A stretch of DNA of 64,000 nt from Stachybotrys elegans. Lineage: Eukaryota > Ascomycota > Sordariomycetes > Hypocreales > Stachybotryaceae. The translations under genes were made by a program, and so were the position numbers. Below the pieces are notes generated by a model. The model saw only the letters and a program-made list of their open reading frames with translations. It was not told the DNA's origin and did not search any database. Positions within the stretch are counted from its first letter, which is position 1, and every line of letters begins with the position of its first letter. The DNA is taken from assembly GCA_020746835.1 (NCBI GenBank), contig JAGPNK010000007.1:1-64000 (forward strand), read 5' to 3'. Shown piece after piece: positions 54,744 through 64,000 of this stretch.

Positions 54744-54898
54744 TGGGACCTCATGGCGAGAGTTGATCAACTACAATTCATAAGGTGGTCTATTTGAGCC
54801 AAAGTACACGGCGGCGTCGTTTCTGAAAGTTGGAATTCGACAAGCTATTTATTAGGTACAAATCATAATGAAAAAACAAGCTCTATAGCGCCTCACAC

Positions 54899-57161
54899 TC
54901 AACCAATCCAAAGCAACTGCGGCCCAGCAACCGACGCGCCGTACAAATCAGTGATAGGGACATCCCGCTTGTGAGTCAGAACAATCCATACATGACCCCA
55001 AAGGTTAGCAGGCACCTCAGACTTGCCAGCATCGTCAACAGGCGAGTATCTGACCGACCCCCACGGGCCCATGTATGCGACCCAGAGATCTCGGTCTCTT
55101 GCCCAACTGTCCTCGAGCTTCAGGTAGATGTTCGTCACACGGTGCTTCCCGTGGTTGCTCTTGTCGGTACGGTCAATCTCCAGGTTTGGTAGCGGCTCAG
55201 CCCATGGCTCAGCCCATCCGTCCTCGCCGGTTCCGCAGATTGAGATATAGTGCTGCCTGGTGTATGAATAGACAAACTCGGCCGGAAGGTAGGCTTCTCG
55301 TGGAGAGGCAGCGGCTGGGTGGTTCTGCATTAGGTTGATGACGGCAGCCATTCTTGCGCGCACACCCAAGGAGGATGCAGTGACGGGCACAAGCCAGCGG
55401 TCTGTCTCGGCAAACTTGGCGGCCAGGTCCAGCAGGAGCCCAATCTCCATCAGCACGGCGTAGAGAACCTTACCGAGGAAATCGTCGACATTGGCTAGAT
55501 CCAAGTTGTACTTGCAAAGCTCCATGGTGGGCTTGTTGTAATGCTGCAGCGAGTCCGTGGCAGCGGTTCGAATCATGTATCCCTGGGCGGCCATTGCGCC
55601 AATCGCATCAACAATGGTTCGAGGGTAAGCGCCTTGCCAGTCACCGCTGTGAAGCCTTTGATATCCCGCCATGAGCAACTCCAGAATGATGTTATCAAAC
55701 CAGTTGAGAAGCTGCAAGTACTTGACTGCGGAGTCAGTGATACTGTCTGGCCAACCGTATGCAGCTATGGCACCACCACCTGCCATGTCAACCAGGTGTT
55801 GATTGTTATCAGCCTCGCCGGGCTTCGGGATGGTATTGAGGTAATCCTGTTCCCAGCCAGCCCATGTTGGAGGATTTTGGCTATCGCCCAAGTCTTGTTC
55901 GTCATCGTTCCCCGCTGGAGGGTTGTCCGCTGGAGGGTTGTCCGATGGGGGGTTGTCCGCTGGAGGGTTGCCCGATGGAGGGTTGCCCGATGGAGGCTGT
56001 TGGCCCTCGCCACCATTCTCCTCGTTACCAGATGGAGGGGTAGGGTGTTGAGTCTTGCCACCCTCGAGCTCTCCGCCCTGTCCAGCCACAGGCCCAGGAA
56101 TGCTCGGCGATTCTACGTGCGATGCAAGCCGACGAAAGGCATCAAATGTTTTGTCGCCCTGCACAGGACTGCGAAGACTAATTAGCGCTTGTGGTTTGAT
56201 GACGGGGCGCGGCTACATACGCGTTGATACTGCCCACCATGCCTTGCTTGCAGTGGTTGCCCTGGGCACAGTAAAACCAGACGGGATGGTCATTCGCGAT
56301 TTCGATCTTGAACTTGACGTCCGAGGGTGAATCCTCGGTAGGAACGAAGCCGCTATGGAAGCCGTTTTCCAGCGGCACGCATGGCTTATCAAACGAGGAC
56401 TGTGTAACAGTGTGGTTCTATATTGCTATTAGACAGGCCCATCAGAGACAAGATTTAGGATAAACCATACCTTTGGGTTAAAGGCGAACTCGACAAAGGT
56501 ACCAGTTGTGGCATTGAACTCGTTCGGACTGAAGACGAATTCACCATCAACTCCAACCTGCACATGCACCACACGCTCGCCGCCATACGGACGGCCATCC
56601 GCTGGAACAGTGCTGTTTGGAGCACTGCTAGCACGCTCCCTGTAGGCATGCAGGTTTCTATCTCCCGAATCGGGTCTGTAACTCGATATATCAGACGCTT
56701 TGAAGGTAACGAATCGCAGGAGTATAGCTTACGGATTGATGGCATGCACCATGCCCTTCTGACAGTGGCCGCCATTGAGCTGCGGACAGTACAGCCACAC
56801 GGGCTCCTCATCGTGGACGGTCACGGTGAAGGTTGTCGGATCCGGATCGCTTTCCGAGGCCGTGGGAACAAATCCAGAGAAAATGCCCCCTTCGGTGTAT
56901 TGGCAAGGATGGTCGAAGTTGGACTCTGCGACGGCATGGTTCTGTAGGCAAGATCATCAGAAATGTCACTTGAAGACGCACACAAGGGTTTCAACGTACT
57001 CTGGAAAAGAAATGATACGTGATGGTATCACCGGGTGCGGCCTGGATGTGTTCTGGGTCGAAGCGAAGCTCTCCACCCTTGCCGACGTTGACATTGAAAT
57101 GCTCGGCGAGAGCACCCGACAAGCCCAAAAGAATAGCCGTAGAAATCGTGAGTATCGCCAT
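54899..57161 (-). CDS. secreted fusion: two cupredoxins plus Rds1-like ferritin-type domain
   Basis: Five exons, minus strand: 57161-57000, 56941-56733, 56639-56471, 56417-56221 and 56177-54899, giving 671 residues; all junctions keep frame. A signal peptide (MAILTISTAILLGLSGALAE) precedes the first cupredoxin: NHAVAESNFDHPC, VWLYCPQLNGGHCQKGMVHAIN. The second cupredoxin has NHTVTQSSFDKPC and VWFYCAQGNHCKQGMVGSIN. Both keep His, Cys, His and Met positions suited to type 1 copper. A disordered linker of repeated PPSGN, PPADN, PPAGN units follows. The C-terminal 350 residues (YLQLLNWFDNIILELLMAGY, DDFLGKVLYAVLMEIGLLLD, DRWLVPVTASSLGVRARMAA) resemble the Rds1 stress-response family with a ferritin-like helical bundle. 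Extracellular copper or metal handling at the wall is a reasonable guess. Confidence 0.82.
55890..56035 (-). repeat. Pro/Asn/Gly linker repeats, 15 bp type
   Basis: Repeated ccctccagcggacaac-like units encode PPSGN, PPADN, PPSDN and PPAGN in the cupredoxin-Rds1 protein. They are in frame and likely to vary in number. Confidence 0.75.
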
Positions 57162-58108
57162 CTTGTATGAGGTGTAGGTGAAAGTACCGCGGCGTGGCGA
57201 CGATGAAAGCAGAGAGAAGTGTGGGCAATGGCGCCCCTTATTTAGTGGTGATGGCAAGGCGACTGTTATGGTTGCTTTCAGGGTCCTTGCCTGTTTGAGT
57301 GGCATCGGGTTGCGCATCAAGCCGCCCCCAAACCACAGCTGATGGCTGGCTGTGGGGGGGCTTTTCGCATCAGTGTTGGTTGTTGACACTCTCAATCCTT
57401 GCTTTTTGCTATTTGAGAAGCCTAATCCTGCGGTTAGTCCTGGAGTCTTGGGGCTGTCATATGCGAGATTGCTGCTTACATGGTGGGCAGCAGAGCTCAA
57501 CCAGGCCCCAAAAGCAACCCGCTGCAGCGGTAACATTAACTGGTTGGTCGTTGCTGGGCTTCAGAAGGGCGAGGTTGCAGCGCTGTGCCGCACAATGCCA
57601 TTGGAAGCAGACAGAGTCGGTGAGGCGGGGGTTGAGCTGTTGGTCAGCCTACATGCAAGTGTGGACCGATGAAACCCAAGTCGAGCTGGCTGAGCCCAGC
57701 GGCCGCATTCGATTCCGTTCTATAATAGGGCTCCAGGGGGGAATGGCAAAGGCGATTGGTCCACGACCTGTAAGCTGTTGGTTGATAGCATCGGCCGACT
57801 GGCACAACCTTATGGCTGTTGGCACCGGGTGGCCGCAACCCCGACCACGCCTGTATTATTAGGATTGTTGGCTCAATAGGGGGCGCGATCCCTATTTGTC
57901 ACGAGGTTCTCTTCCGCTGTCTCTGTTTTATTTTATTCTCACCCTCTGCTGGATCATTGCCTCTCTGAACCTTCCTCTCTCCCCAGCAAGTTCCGGCACT
58001 TTGCTTTCATTTTTTTTTTACAAACTTTCCTAAACGCCGACTGATAAGATCGCCAATACGTCAGAAGCTTCTCTGGGTCTATTGCTCGACGTCTCTTAGG
58101 CAGGCGCA
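57162..58108. promoter_or_regulatory. shared upstream region of cupredoxin-Rds1 and SUR7-like genes
   Basis: 0.95 kb between divergent starts, pyrimidine-rich on the plus strand near 57900-58060, with a run of T before the SUR7-like ATG. No coding frame and no distinctive site recognised. Confidence 0.4.
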
Positions 58109-59234
58109 ATGGCACGCTCCAAACTCTCGTTGTTCTTCGCGTACGCCTTTACGGTCGGCGCTGCTGTTATCTGCATCTTGACATTTATCGGCGGGGAGAC
58201 CCTTCGTGACCTCTACCTTTTCGAGGTTTGTCTGCTTCCCGGCCTGCATGGGTCTTCAAGTTGTTGTGCTAGTCAACTAACTCCTAGGCCAACAGGTGGA
58301 TGTCCGTGGACTCGATGTGCCGTCCACCTTGTCCTCATCTCGGTTCCTCCGAGACATAGAGCGGGTGTCTAACAGCGACCTAACTGGGCCAAGCCGTACC
58401 GCCCAATCTCTCAACCTCGCGGATCGCTACACTGTATATCTGCTTCGTCTTTGCAGACAGTCCGGCAACACTAGGACATGCGGTTTCCTACGAGTTGGCT
58501 GGTGGTTCAACCCGAGGACAACCCTGAGACTAGACAGATTAGGCCTTCGGTATTCGCGCCGATTTACCCGCTCCGTCTCCGCCTATTCACGTGTCTCATA
58601 CTTCATGGGCATCAGCTTCATCATTGCTCTTTCATTCTTCACCTTGTCACTCGTCTTAATCCTTTTCCTGAAAAGGTCTCGGGGCGTGGCAAGGTTGTCC
58701 GCTATAATATCAGGCCTCGGCTTCGCCTTCATCTTGTCTGGCTCAGTCTCGCTCTACCGCACATCTACTACTTTGGTAAATGCCCTGAACGCAGAACTTA
58801 GAGCGGCAGGTATAAGGACTGAGTCAGGCTTCCTGACTGTGTTTCCGTTCATTGGAGTGGCACTGGGACTGCTCGGCTTCCTCTTCTTCTCACTCTTTAC
58901 CTATCAAGGCCGCAACAACACCAGGACTATGAAAACAAGCACGGCTCGAAGCAAAAAGGCCGCTGCTTCGACCGAGTCATCGTTTTCTAGCGCACGACCA
59001 GTCGACCAACTCCTTTCGCGAGCACCTTGGAATCGGGGTCGGTATACTCAAATTGATCAGCCGTCCATCTCCCACAGGTCTGCCCGAGAGGTAGATGACG
59101 CTGAGCTTTTGAACCAGGATCCTTTGGACTACAGGAACCCCAACGAAACCGACATTGCACTCCAACATATGCCCAATCAACCTACCACAGGACCAGATGC
59201 GAAATATGAGCCATACATGAGGCAGGTTGTCTAG
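58109..59234 (+). CDS. SUR7/PalI-family membrane protein
   Basis: Exons 58109-58225 and 58296-59234 give 351 residues; the 70 nt intron is GTTTGT...CAACAG. Topology is that of the family: TM1 at the N-terminus (LFFAYAFTVGAAVICILTFI), a long extracellular loop with two close cysteines (LLRLCRQSGNTRTCGF) and WWFNP, then three more helices (FMGISFIIALSFFTLSLVLI, LSAIISGLGFAFILSGSVSL, FIGVALGLLGFLFFSLF) and a cytoplasmic tail of about 110 residues with basic and Ser-rich stretches. Members act at eisosomes/cortical patches or, for PalI, in alkaline pH sensing. Which of these applies cannot be told. Confidence 0.8.
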
Positions 59235-59388
59235 TCAATTAGTGCAGACTTCAGGAAGGAAGGTGGTACAAATCTTGCACAAGGGTGGCCTCGACGCGAT
59301 TCTCAAGGTGCTTGGGGTCAATTGTACGATTCACAATTGGGGATGAAGGCAACATGTCTTGAGAGGTTCTTGAAGGGTGTGATGAAAG

Positions 59389-60766
59389 TTACATATTATA
59401 TATGGTTAGAAGATCCGTCGAGTTATTATAATCAGGTTGGCATTTCTCTGTAAAGCCACTGAATTCCTCGCCTCTGGCCTGGATAAATTGCTCAAAAGCG
59501 TTCTCAGAGCAGCTCTCCCCAGGACCATCAGCACACTCAAGTGGCTGCGGGCTCGAGTTAACAAGTACGCGGAAGTAGTCGCCTGAGTCAAATCCATAGC
59601 TTTCGCATTCCATCTTCTCGATAGCAAAATTGGACAGGAAGGGCAAGATATTAGATGACTTCCACACGCGGCCGTGGTTGGGCTTGTTGAGGGGCATGGT
59701 TTCATTGATATGATTCGCGCCAGTGAAGGCGGAGTTGTTGAAGATTCCCATGGCAACGGCGACGGTGGGTGGCAGCTCCCGGTGCGTAAAAGAGACATAC
59801 AGCTCTTGGTCGGCCTCATCTGCGAGCAGTAAGGAGGCGGATGCATTGAGCCACGGGAAGCCGATGGTGCCTGAGATCTCATTGCCGTAGCCCGTGTTGT
59901 AGAAGTACATGATATCGTTCATGTACTCGAAGCCGAGCCACTCGTCAGGTAGGAACAGCTCGAGTGAGCAGAAGGGCGACGAGCCGCGGATCACAGTTTC
60001 GTAACCACAGAGCTGCTGCATGCTAGGAAGATATTAGATGGGACAGCTTCTGATGCAGGATGGCTGCTTACCCGACAATATCCTTGGCAGTAAAGTGAAA
60101 GCCCGGCTGGAGCTGGTTGAACCGCTCAATGATAGGCTTGGTATACACATCCCTGAATTTAGATGACTGTTCGCTTCCGTAGGACGAGCTGTATTTGGGG
60201 CAGCCCTCGTAGGGAGTCAGGGAGTCGGCGCCCTCTGATTCATCCTCTGAGACGGACACGCGTTGTGTCTCATTAGTCTGCGTAACCAGGCCCTCGATGA
60301 ATGCCTTGGCGCTCAGCTCGGTCCTCTCTGCTGTCGAGGTCCAGACCTTCTTGGGGGCCTTGAACGTGGGATATCGCAGATGAACATTAACACCTAGCTT
60401 GTATGACTCGAGCCTTCCGACAGTCGTCAGATCCTCAAGTTCCTCATCGGAGATAGGTGATTGCCATGTCGATAGGAAGTCTAGGGGACCGGCACCTCTC
60501 CACCGGGCGGTTGTGTTGCTGAGCTTGTCGGTGAATGGCTCGATATACTCTTCGTAGTCGAAGTCATTGGCATAAATTGCTGCATGGCGCACGAGATAGG
60601 TGGCCCTGGTGACATTGCAGCCCTGAGGTGCAGCAGGGTCGAGCTGGGGGTCCTCAAAGGTAGGAGCAATTCCTGCCAGATGATGCAACGGATCAAAGTG
60701 GTACTTGACACCAGACGCACCGGCCGCGTTGGCGAGAGCGAGAGACAAGATTGCGGCTATGAACAT
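59389..60766 (-). CDS. histidine acid phosphatase (phytase-like) homologue
   Basis: Exons 60766-60072 and 60022-59389, minus strand, give 442 residues; the intron begins GTAAGC and ends CCTAG. A signal peptide (MFIAAILSLALANAAG) is followed by TYLVRHAAIYANDFDYEEY, which aligns with the RHGxRxP active-site motif but keeps only R-H; the second Arg is Ile. The other catalytic region, usually HD, reads SFTHRELPP. WTSTAERTELSAKAFIEGL supplies another conserved stretch. Multiple Asn-X-Ser/Thr sites fit a secreted glycoprotein. It belongs to a divergent fungal branch of the superfamily; phosphatase activity is uncertain given the altered motifs. Confidence 0.8.
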
Positions 60767-61944
60767 GGCGAATTTCGAACACAGGCGAGTCGTCGTGATG
60801 GGATGATGAGTTAATCGGGCGCTGTCAACCGTTGATATTTAAGCAGCCTCATCCCGGCCGCTCCCGGCAATTTGGATCCGATTCACAACGCCAAGGCCAG
60901 GCAGTAGTCGTCATGTTGGGGGTATAAACAAGGCAATATGGGGCGTTAACTTTGGCTCTAATGTTACAAGTGACGCAGTAGTGCCGATCCAGACTTGTAT
61001 ACTTATACGTCATTGAGAAAATTTCTATGGGGAATTGCTAGAGAACAGGGTAATGGAATGTCTTAAACGCACTCTGGTCACTATGCCAGAAAAATATTAA
61101 GACCTGCCTTATTATTAAGTAATCTCAATTATTCTTATTATTAATGATCATAAAACTGATGATATATTTCTGGGAAAAAGAACTAGTTGTGAATAACTTA
61201 TGCGAATCGTGATGATTGCCCAGTTGCCCGTGGGACCAGAATACTCTGACGATCAAGGGATTGTCAGATGACTCCATCTATGCCCTGAGCCAGAGAACAA
61301 TGATGCGGCAGCCAAAGACAACGGCAGAAAAACCCTGCTCTTATTAGAATGTTTTCCTCTGTTGATAAATTTTGCGACAAAACATACTTGCTAGAGCTGT
61401 GATCGTCACTCTTGACAATGTTGGTTGCAAGCCTGTGAACCCACCCACAACAAGGTTCGTTGCTCCAATCAATCAACCAGGTAGATAAAAGTTGCACCAC
61501 CACCCCAAGGAAGTATATATTCTCCATAACAACTCTCGCTATTCTCAAGCATCTGTGACCCCCAACACCCCAACCGGCCTTTCTCTCAGTGCTCATACGA
61601 AGAAAGCTACCAACTAGTCCAATAACAGTTTTCGATTGGGGATGCTAATTCAGTGCTCGGATGGTTACGGAACATATCCTCTACAGTACTGGGCTGCAGC
61701 AGGATACCATCATGATCACCTCAGTGGAAATATCCTAACCCCTCCTTAATAAGTGCGGATACATGTGGATTTGCCTATGGTTGTAACAGGAGACACATGC
61801 TGAGTAATGGTTGGTTTGGCTCCTGGCCCCCAAGGGGGATGATCAAGGAACGAGCAGTAGGGTGTAGAAATCATACTCCAACTCTGGTATAAGAAACTCC
61901 CAATCTCCCAGCCACTAAGATTTGGCACACAATCACCAGCCACC
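60767..61944. other. intergenic, no firm gene
   Basis: A/T-richer in the middle (61090-61200). A 110-codon frame on the minus strand at 61264-61596 contains an intron-like GTATGT...GCAG but no recognisable domain, and is not called. Confidence 0.4.
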
Positions 61945-62316
61945 TTGTTCAAGCTAGTTCATCTACCTGCGCTTTACTTCGCCTTCTCTCATACCATCGG
62001 CTCTCTGCTGGACGCGAAAAAGTCGATAACCTTCTACGGACTACCCGAACGGGTTGTTAATGCTCGTGAAGCATTGCCAGTGTATCATGCTGGCAATGGC
62101 CGCACTATGCTTCTCGGAATCCTTGCACACTTCTCCGCCTGGACGGGTCGATACGAAGCATGTGATATCATACTCATTGGAGTGGCCTGGCTCGGTATCA
62201 ACGACTACCTGGTAGGTAGGAAGTACGGAGACAAGCGCTGGGCTTGGACTCCACTAGTCAGCTCCTTTGCTTTTGCACTTTGTGGCTTGTTTGGTCTTAC
62301 TCAAGGCCAGGAGTAG
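61945..62316 (+). CDS. small membrane protein, DUF4267-like, start unclear
   Basis: About 123 residues with four hydrophobic stretches: VHLPALYFAFSHTIGSLL, GNGRTMLLGILAHFSAW, IILIGVAWLGINDYLV and TPLVSSFAFALCGLFGL. The segment TFYGLPERV followed by YHAGNGRTMLLGIL fits fungal DUF4267 proteins as I remember them. No ATG precedes the frame; it can only start at TTG 61945, or be the 3' exon of a spliced gene whose first exon I cannot find, or be a truncated copy. It is given as an open frame with hydrophobic protein character. Confidence 0.45.
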   Translation: MFKLVHLPALYFAFSHTIGSLLDAKKSITFYGLPERVVNAREALPVYHAGNGRTMLLGILAHFSAWTGRYEACDIILIGVAWLGINDYLVGRKYGDKRWAWTPLVSSFAFALCGLFGLTQGQE

Positions 62317-63662
62317 CCCGGGTCGATGGATGGCTGCGTGGTCGCATTATACGCATTATGGGAAGCCCAAGCACACCTGGGCGGATATGGCACACCTATC
62401 TGTCGGTAAATAAATATTAATCAAGCATGGATAGCAGCCCTGCGCCTATACTCAGCAGCCATCCAGTAAAATACACTGGCTAGTATCAGCCTTGACATGA
62501 TGAACGCTCCCGCCAAGCCGGCCAGCATGAGCAAGGCCAGAGCAAAGAGCAGGTGTTTCACACCCAAGACCAGAGAGAAATTCCCAGTAATAGCCAGAAC
62601 TAGACTGGTATGACGAGGTAGATGGCTTAGCAGAAGGTTGCAATTTTTGTCCATTAGCTAGATGCATTTAGAGGTAGGAAAGGGTTATCGGTTACACCAG
62701 AAGTGGGCTCAGGTCGTCACACCAACAGCAAATAAGCAGCATGCATCTTCTGAGACAAGGATACGAACAATTGCGCTGCACACTGTGTACATGCAAGGAT
62801 GGCTTGTCTACTCTGAGCCTCAAAGCTTGGTTAAGGCCTTGGCTTCCTGCAGTCAGCGGTCCTATCGTAAGCCCCAAGGGCCAGTTCAGGCCACTCGTAC
62901 ATGAATACGACAGCTGCACCTCCAGCTCATTGGCTTTCGTTGGCATCTTTCATGAGGCTGCAGGTTGGGAGGTTGGTTCGTTTAGCAGCTTGCCACCCGC
63001 AAGTACGAGCTGAACTGCCCATTCCTCAAATTAGCAGCATGTTCCCCGCTTCAGCAGCTGCTCCAATGTACTGTTGAGCCAGCCCATACATTCACTGAGG
63101 AATGATGCAAGGCTCGGAGACCTCCTCCGCCTCCAGTTCACGAGCAGCATCGTATGATCAGGCGGGGGAACAATGACCTCAGCATTGCAGTGCCCGATAC
63201 CACCTTCTCTCATTGCAATATTATTGGTGACTTATTTCCCCGTATTTGCCCATTCATGAGCTATAATGCACAAATAGCGTATTTCCAGAGCGCGAAGAAT
63301 TCTCCAGACTTCGATTGCGGCCAACTACATGTAAGCATGTGTTATGCAAGGCTCGGGGCCTTTCTATCGTCCATTTCCACTGGCTTTGGGCAGGCAGCGG
63401 TATATATGTTGGTTCAAATCTGCAGGGTGGGCTGTTTGTTCCGCAATCTCGTGGCATGACTTGGCCCAGGTAGATGTTGAGTAAGCTGCATATTGTTTCC
63501 ACATCACCACGACACACTCATCTAGCAGTTCGTCAAAAGGGGAGACATTGCTTTTTGTAGCATGGCTTTATCTCGATATATAGGGAGAAAAGAAATAACA
63601 CTATACTCACTACAACGCCATCTCCTCAACCCAGAGCCGTCATGTCTTGTGCTGCCTCTACC
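62317..63662. other. intergenic, no firm gene
   Basis: 1.35 kb. A 77-codon minus-strand frame at 62421-62654 would encode a short two-helix peptide, without further support. Otherwise nothing recognised. Confidence 0.4.
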
Positions 63663-64000
63663 TTAGCTTCGTCGTGCATTCTTTGCCCGAATCTCTTCCA
63701 TCTTCCAATCATGAATCGCCTCTTGATGATTAAGTTCCTTCCTTCTAATTCTTGTCTGGTGTTTATCCGCCTCGACCCTCAGCGCCTGAACGCTCCTCTG
63801 CGCCGCAAGTTTCTTCGCAGCAGCTTCTTGGGCGAGCGCTTGAGCGCTCCTCTGCACCACGAGCTTATTCACAGCAGCTTCTTGTGCAAGCGCTTGGGTG
63901 CTTCTCTGGGTCACAAGCTTCTTCGCAGCAGCCTCTTGGGCGAGTAGGTTCTGCATCCTCTGCTGGCCAATCTTGGCCTTTCCCTGCTGCTCTCGGAAAT
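63663..64000 (-). CDS. partial coiled-coil repeat protein running off the window
   Basis: The minus-strand frame is open from the window edge to a stop at 63663, giving about 112 residues. It contains three copies of an 18-residue unit (LAQEAAAKKLVTQRSTQA and two variants), followed by a basic, charged tail (HQTRIRRKELNHQEAIHDW). Heptad-like Ala/Leu spacing and high charge predict a coiled coil. The N-terminus is outside the window, so the family cannot be named. The repeat is also 54 bp at the DNA level. Confidence 0.45.
   Translation of the reverse strand, partial: FREQQGKAKIGQQRMQNLLAQEAAAKKLVTQRSTQALAQEAAVNKLVVQRSAQALAQEAAAKKLAAQRSVQALRVEADKHQTRIRRKELNHQEAIHDWKMEEIRAKNARRS
63780..63945 (-). 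repeat. three 54 bp coding tandem repeats
   Basis: Three direct copies, each encoding an 18-residue Ala/Gln/Lys-rich unit, with point differences between copies. They probably arose by in-frame duplication. Confidence 0.75.

Noticed and set aside
61264..61596. 110-codon minus-strand frame with a possible intron
   Set aside because: One hydrophobic stretch and a GTATGT...GCAG pattern are not enough; no family and weak composition.
62421..62654. 77-codon minus-strand frame with two hydrophobic segments
   Set aside because: Short, no ribosomal or splicing context, no recognised family; hydrophobic short frames occur by chance.
1..64000. CRISPR arrays, bacterial operons, rRNA and tRNA genes
   Set aside because: No direct-repeat/spacer pattern; intron-containing fungal genes throughout; no tRNA B-box with a foldable cloverleaf was recognised by eye, though a covariance search was not possible.

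Overview
This window is nuclear DNA of a filamentous ascomycete (Pezizomycotina; probably Sordariomycetes, though no marker gene settles that). The evidence is: short 50-100 nt introns with GT...CTAAC...AG signals; families typical of these fungi (RTA1, DUF3433, HET, SUR7/PalI, GT34, Rds1, highly reducing PKS); no operons; and a very AT-rich gene-free block at the left end that looks like repeat DNA mutated by RIP. Exon coordinates were worked out by hand from splice signals and reading-frame continuity.

Layout. 1-2.85 kb: AT-rich repeat block. 3.2-12.9 kb: RTA1-like membrane protein, a broken GH78 rhamnosidase 5' fragment running into a membrane-protein ORF, a secreted carboxylesterase, a GT34 glycosyltransferase, then about 2.3 kb without a convincing gene. 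12.9-14.5 kb: two small secreted cysteine-rich proteins. 14.8-28.4 kb: the centre of interest, a two-gene biosynthetic locus. A highly reducing polyketide synthase (KS-AT-DH-MT-ER-KR-ACP, minus strand) is divergent from a single-module NRPS (C-A-T-C plus a terminal T-like domain whose phosphopantetheine serine is replaced by Glu, plus strand). They share a 689 bp promoter region. No P450, transporter, regulator or thioesterase lies next to the pair. The PKS reading frame carries a one-base frameshift in its AT domain.

29-40 kb: F-box protein, a CorA-like/ankyrin-repeat protein, a DUF3433 membrane protein and a fungal PD-(D/E)XK nuclease-like protein. 41-45 kb: a divergent sugar-utilisation pair (intracellular-type GH32 fructosidase and an MFS sugar porter). 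46.5-53.2 kb: a decaying accessory island with a HET-domain gene containing short tandem repeats and a poly-G frameshift, a HET-like fragment, a zinc-finger protein with a premature stop, and a subtilase pseudogene. This looks like an incompatibility/innate-immunity-type region.

53.8-64 kb: an alpha/beta hydrolase, an unusual secreted fusion of two cupredoxin domains with an Rds1-like ferritin-type domain, a SUR7/PalI-like membrane protein, a histidine acid phosphatase homologue with altered catalytic motifs, a DUF4267-like ORF, and at the right edge a partial ORF made of 18-residue coiled-coil repeats.

Inferred joint function: the PKS chain is probably handed to the N-terminal condensation domain of the NRPS, joined to one amino acid on the single functional carrier domain, and released by the second condensation domain. 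The product class would be a polyketide-capped amino acid. Several genes here carry frameshifts or stops (PKS, HET, zinc finger, subtilase, GH78), so either the region is decaying or the assembly has small indels.
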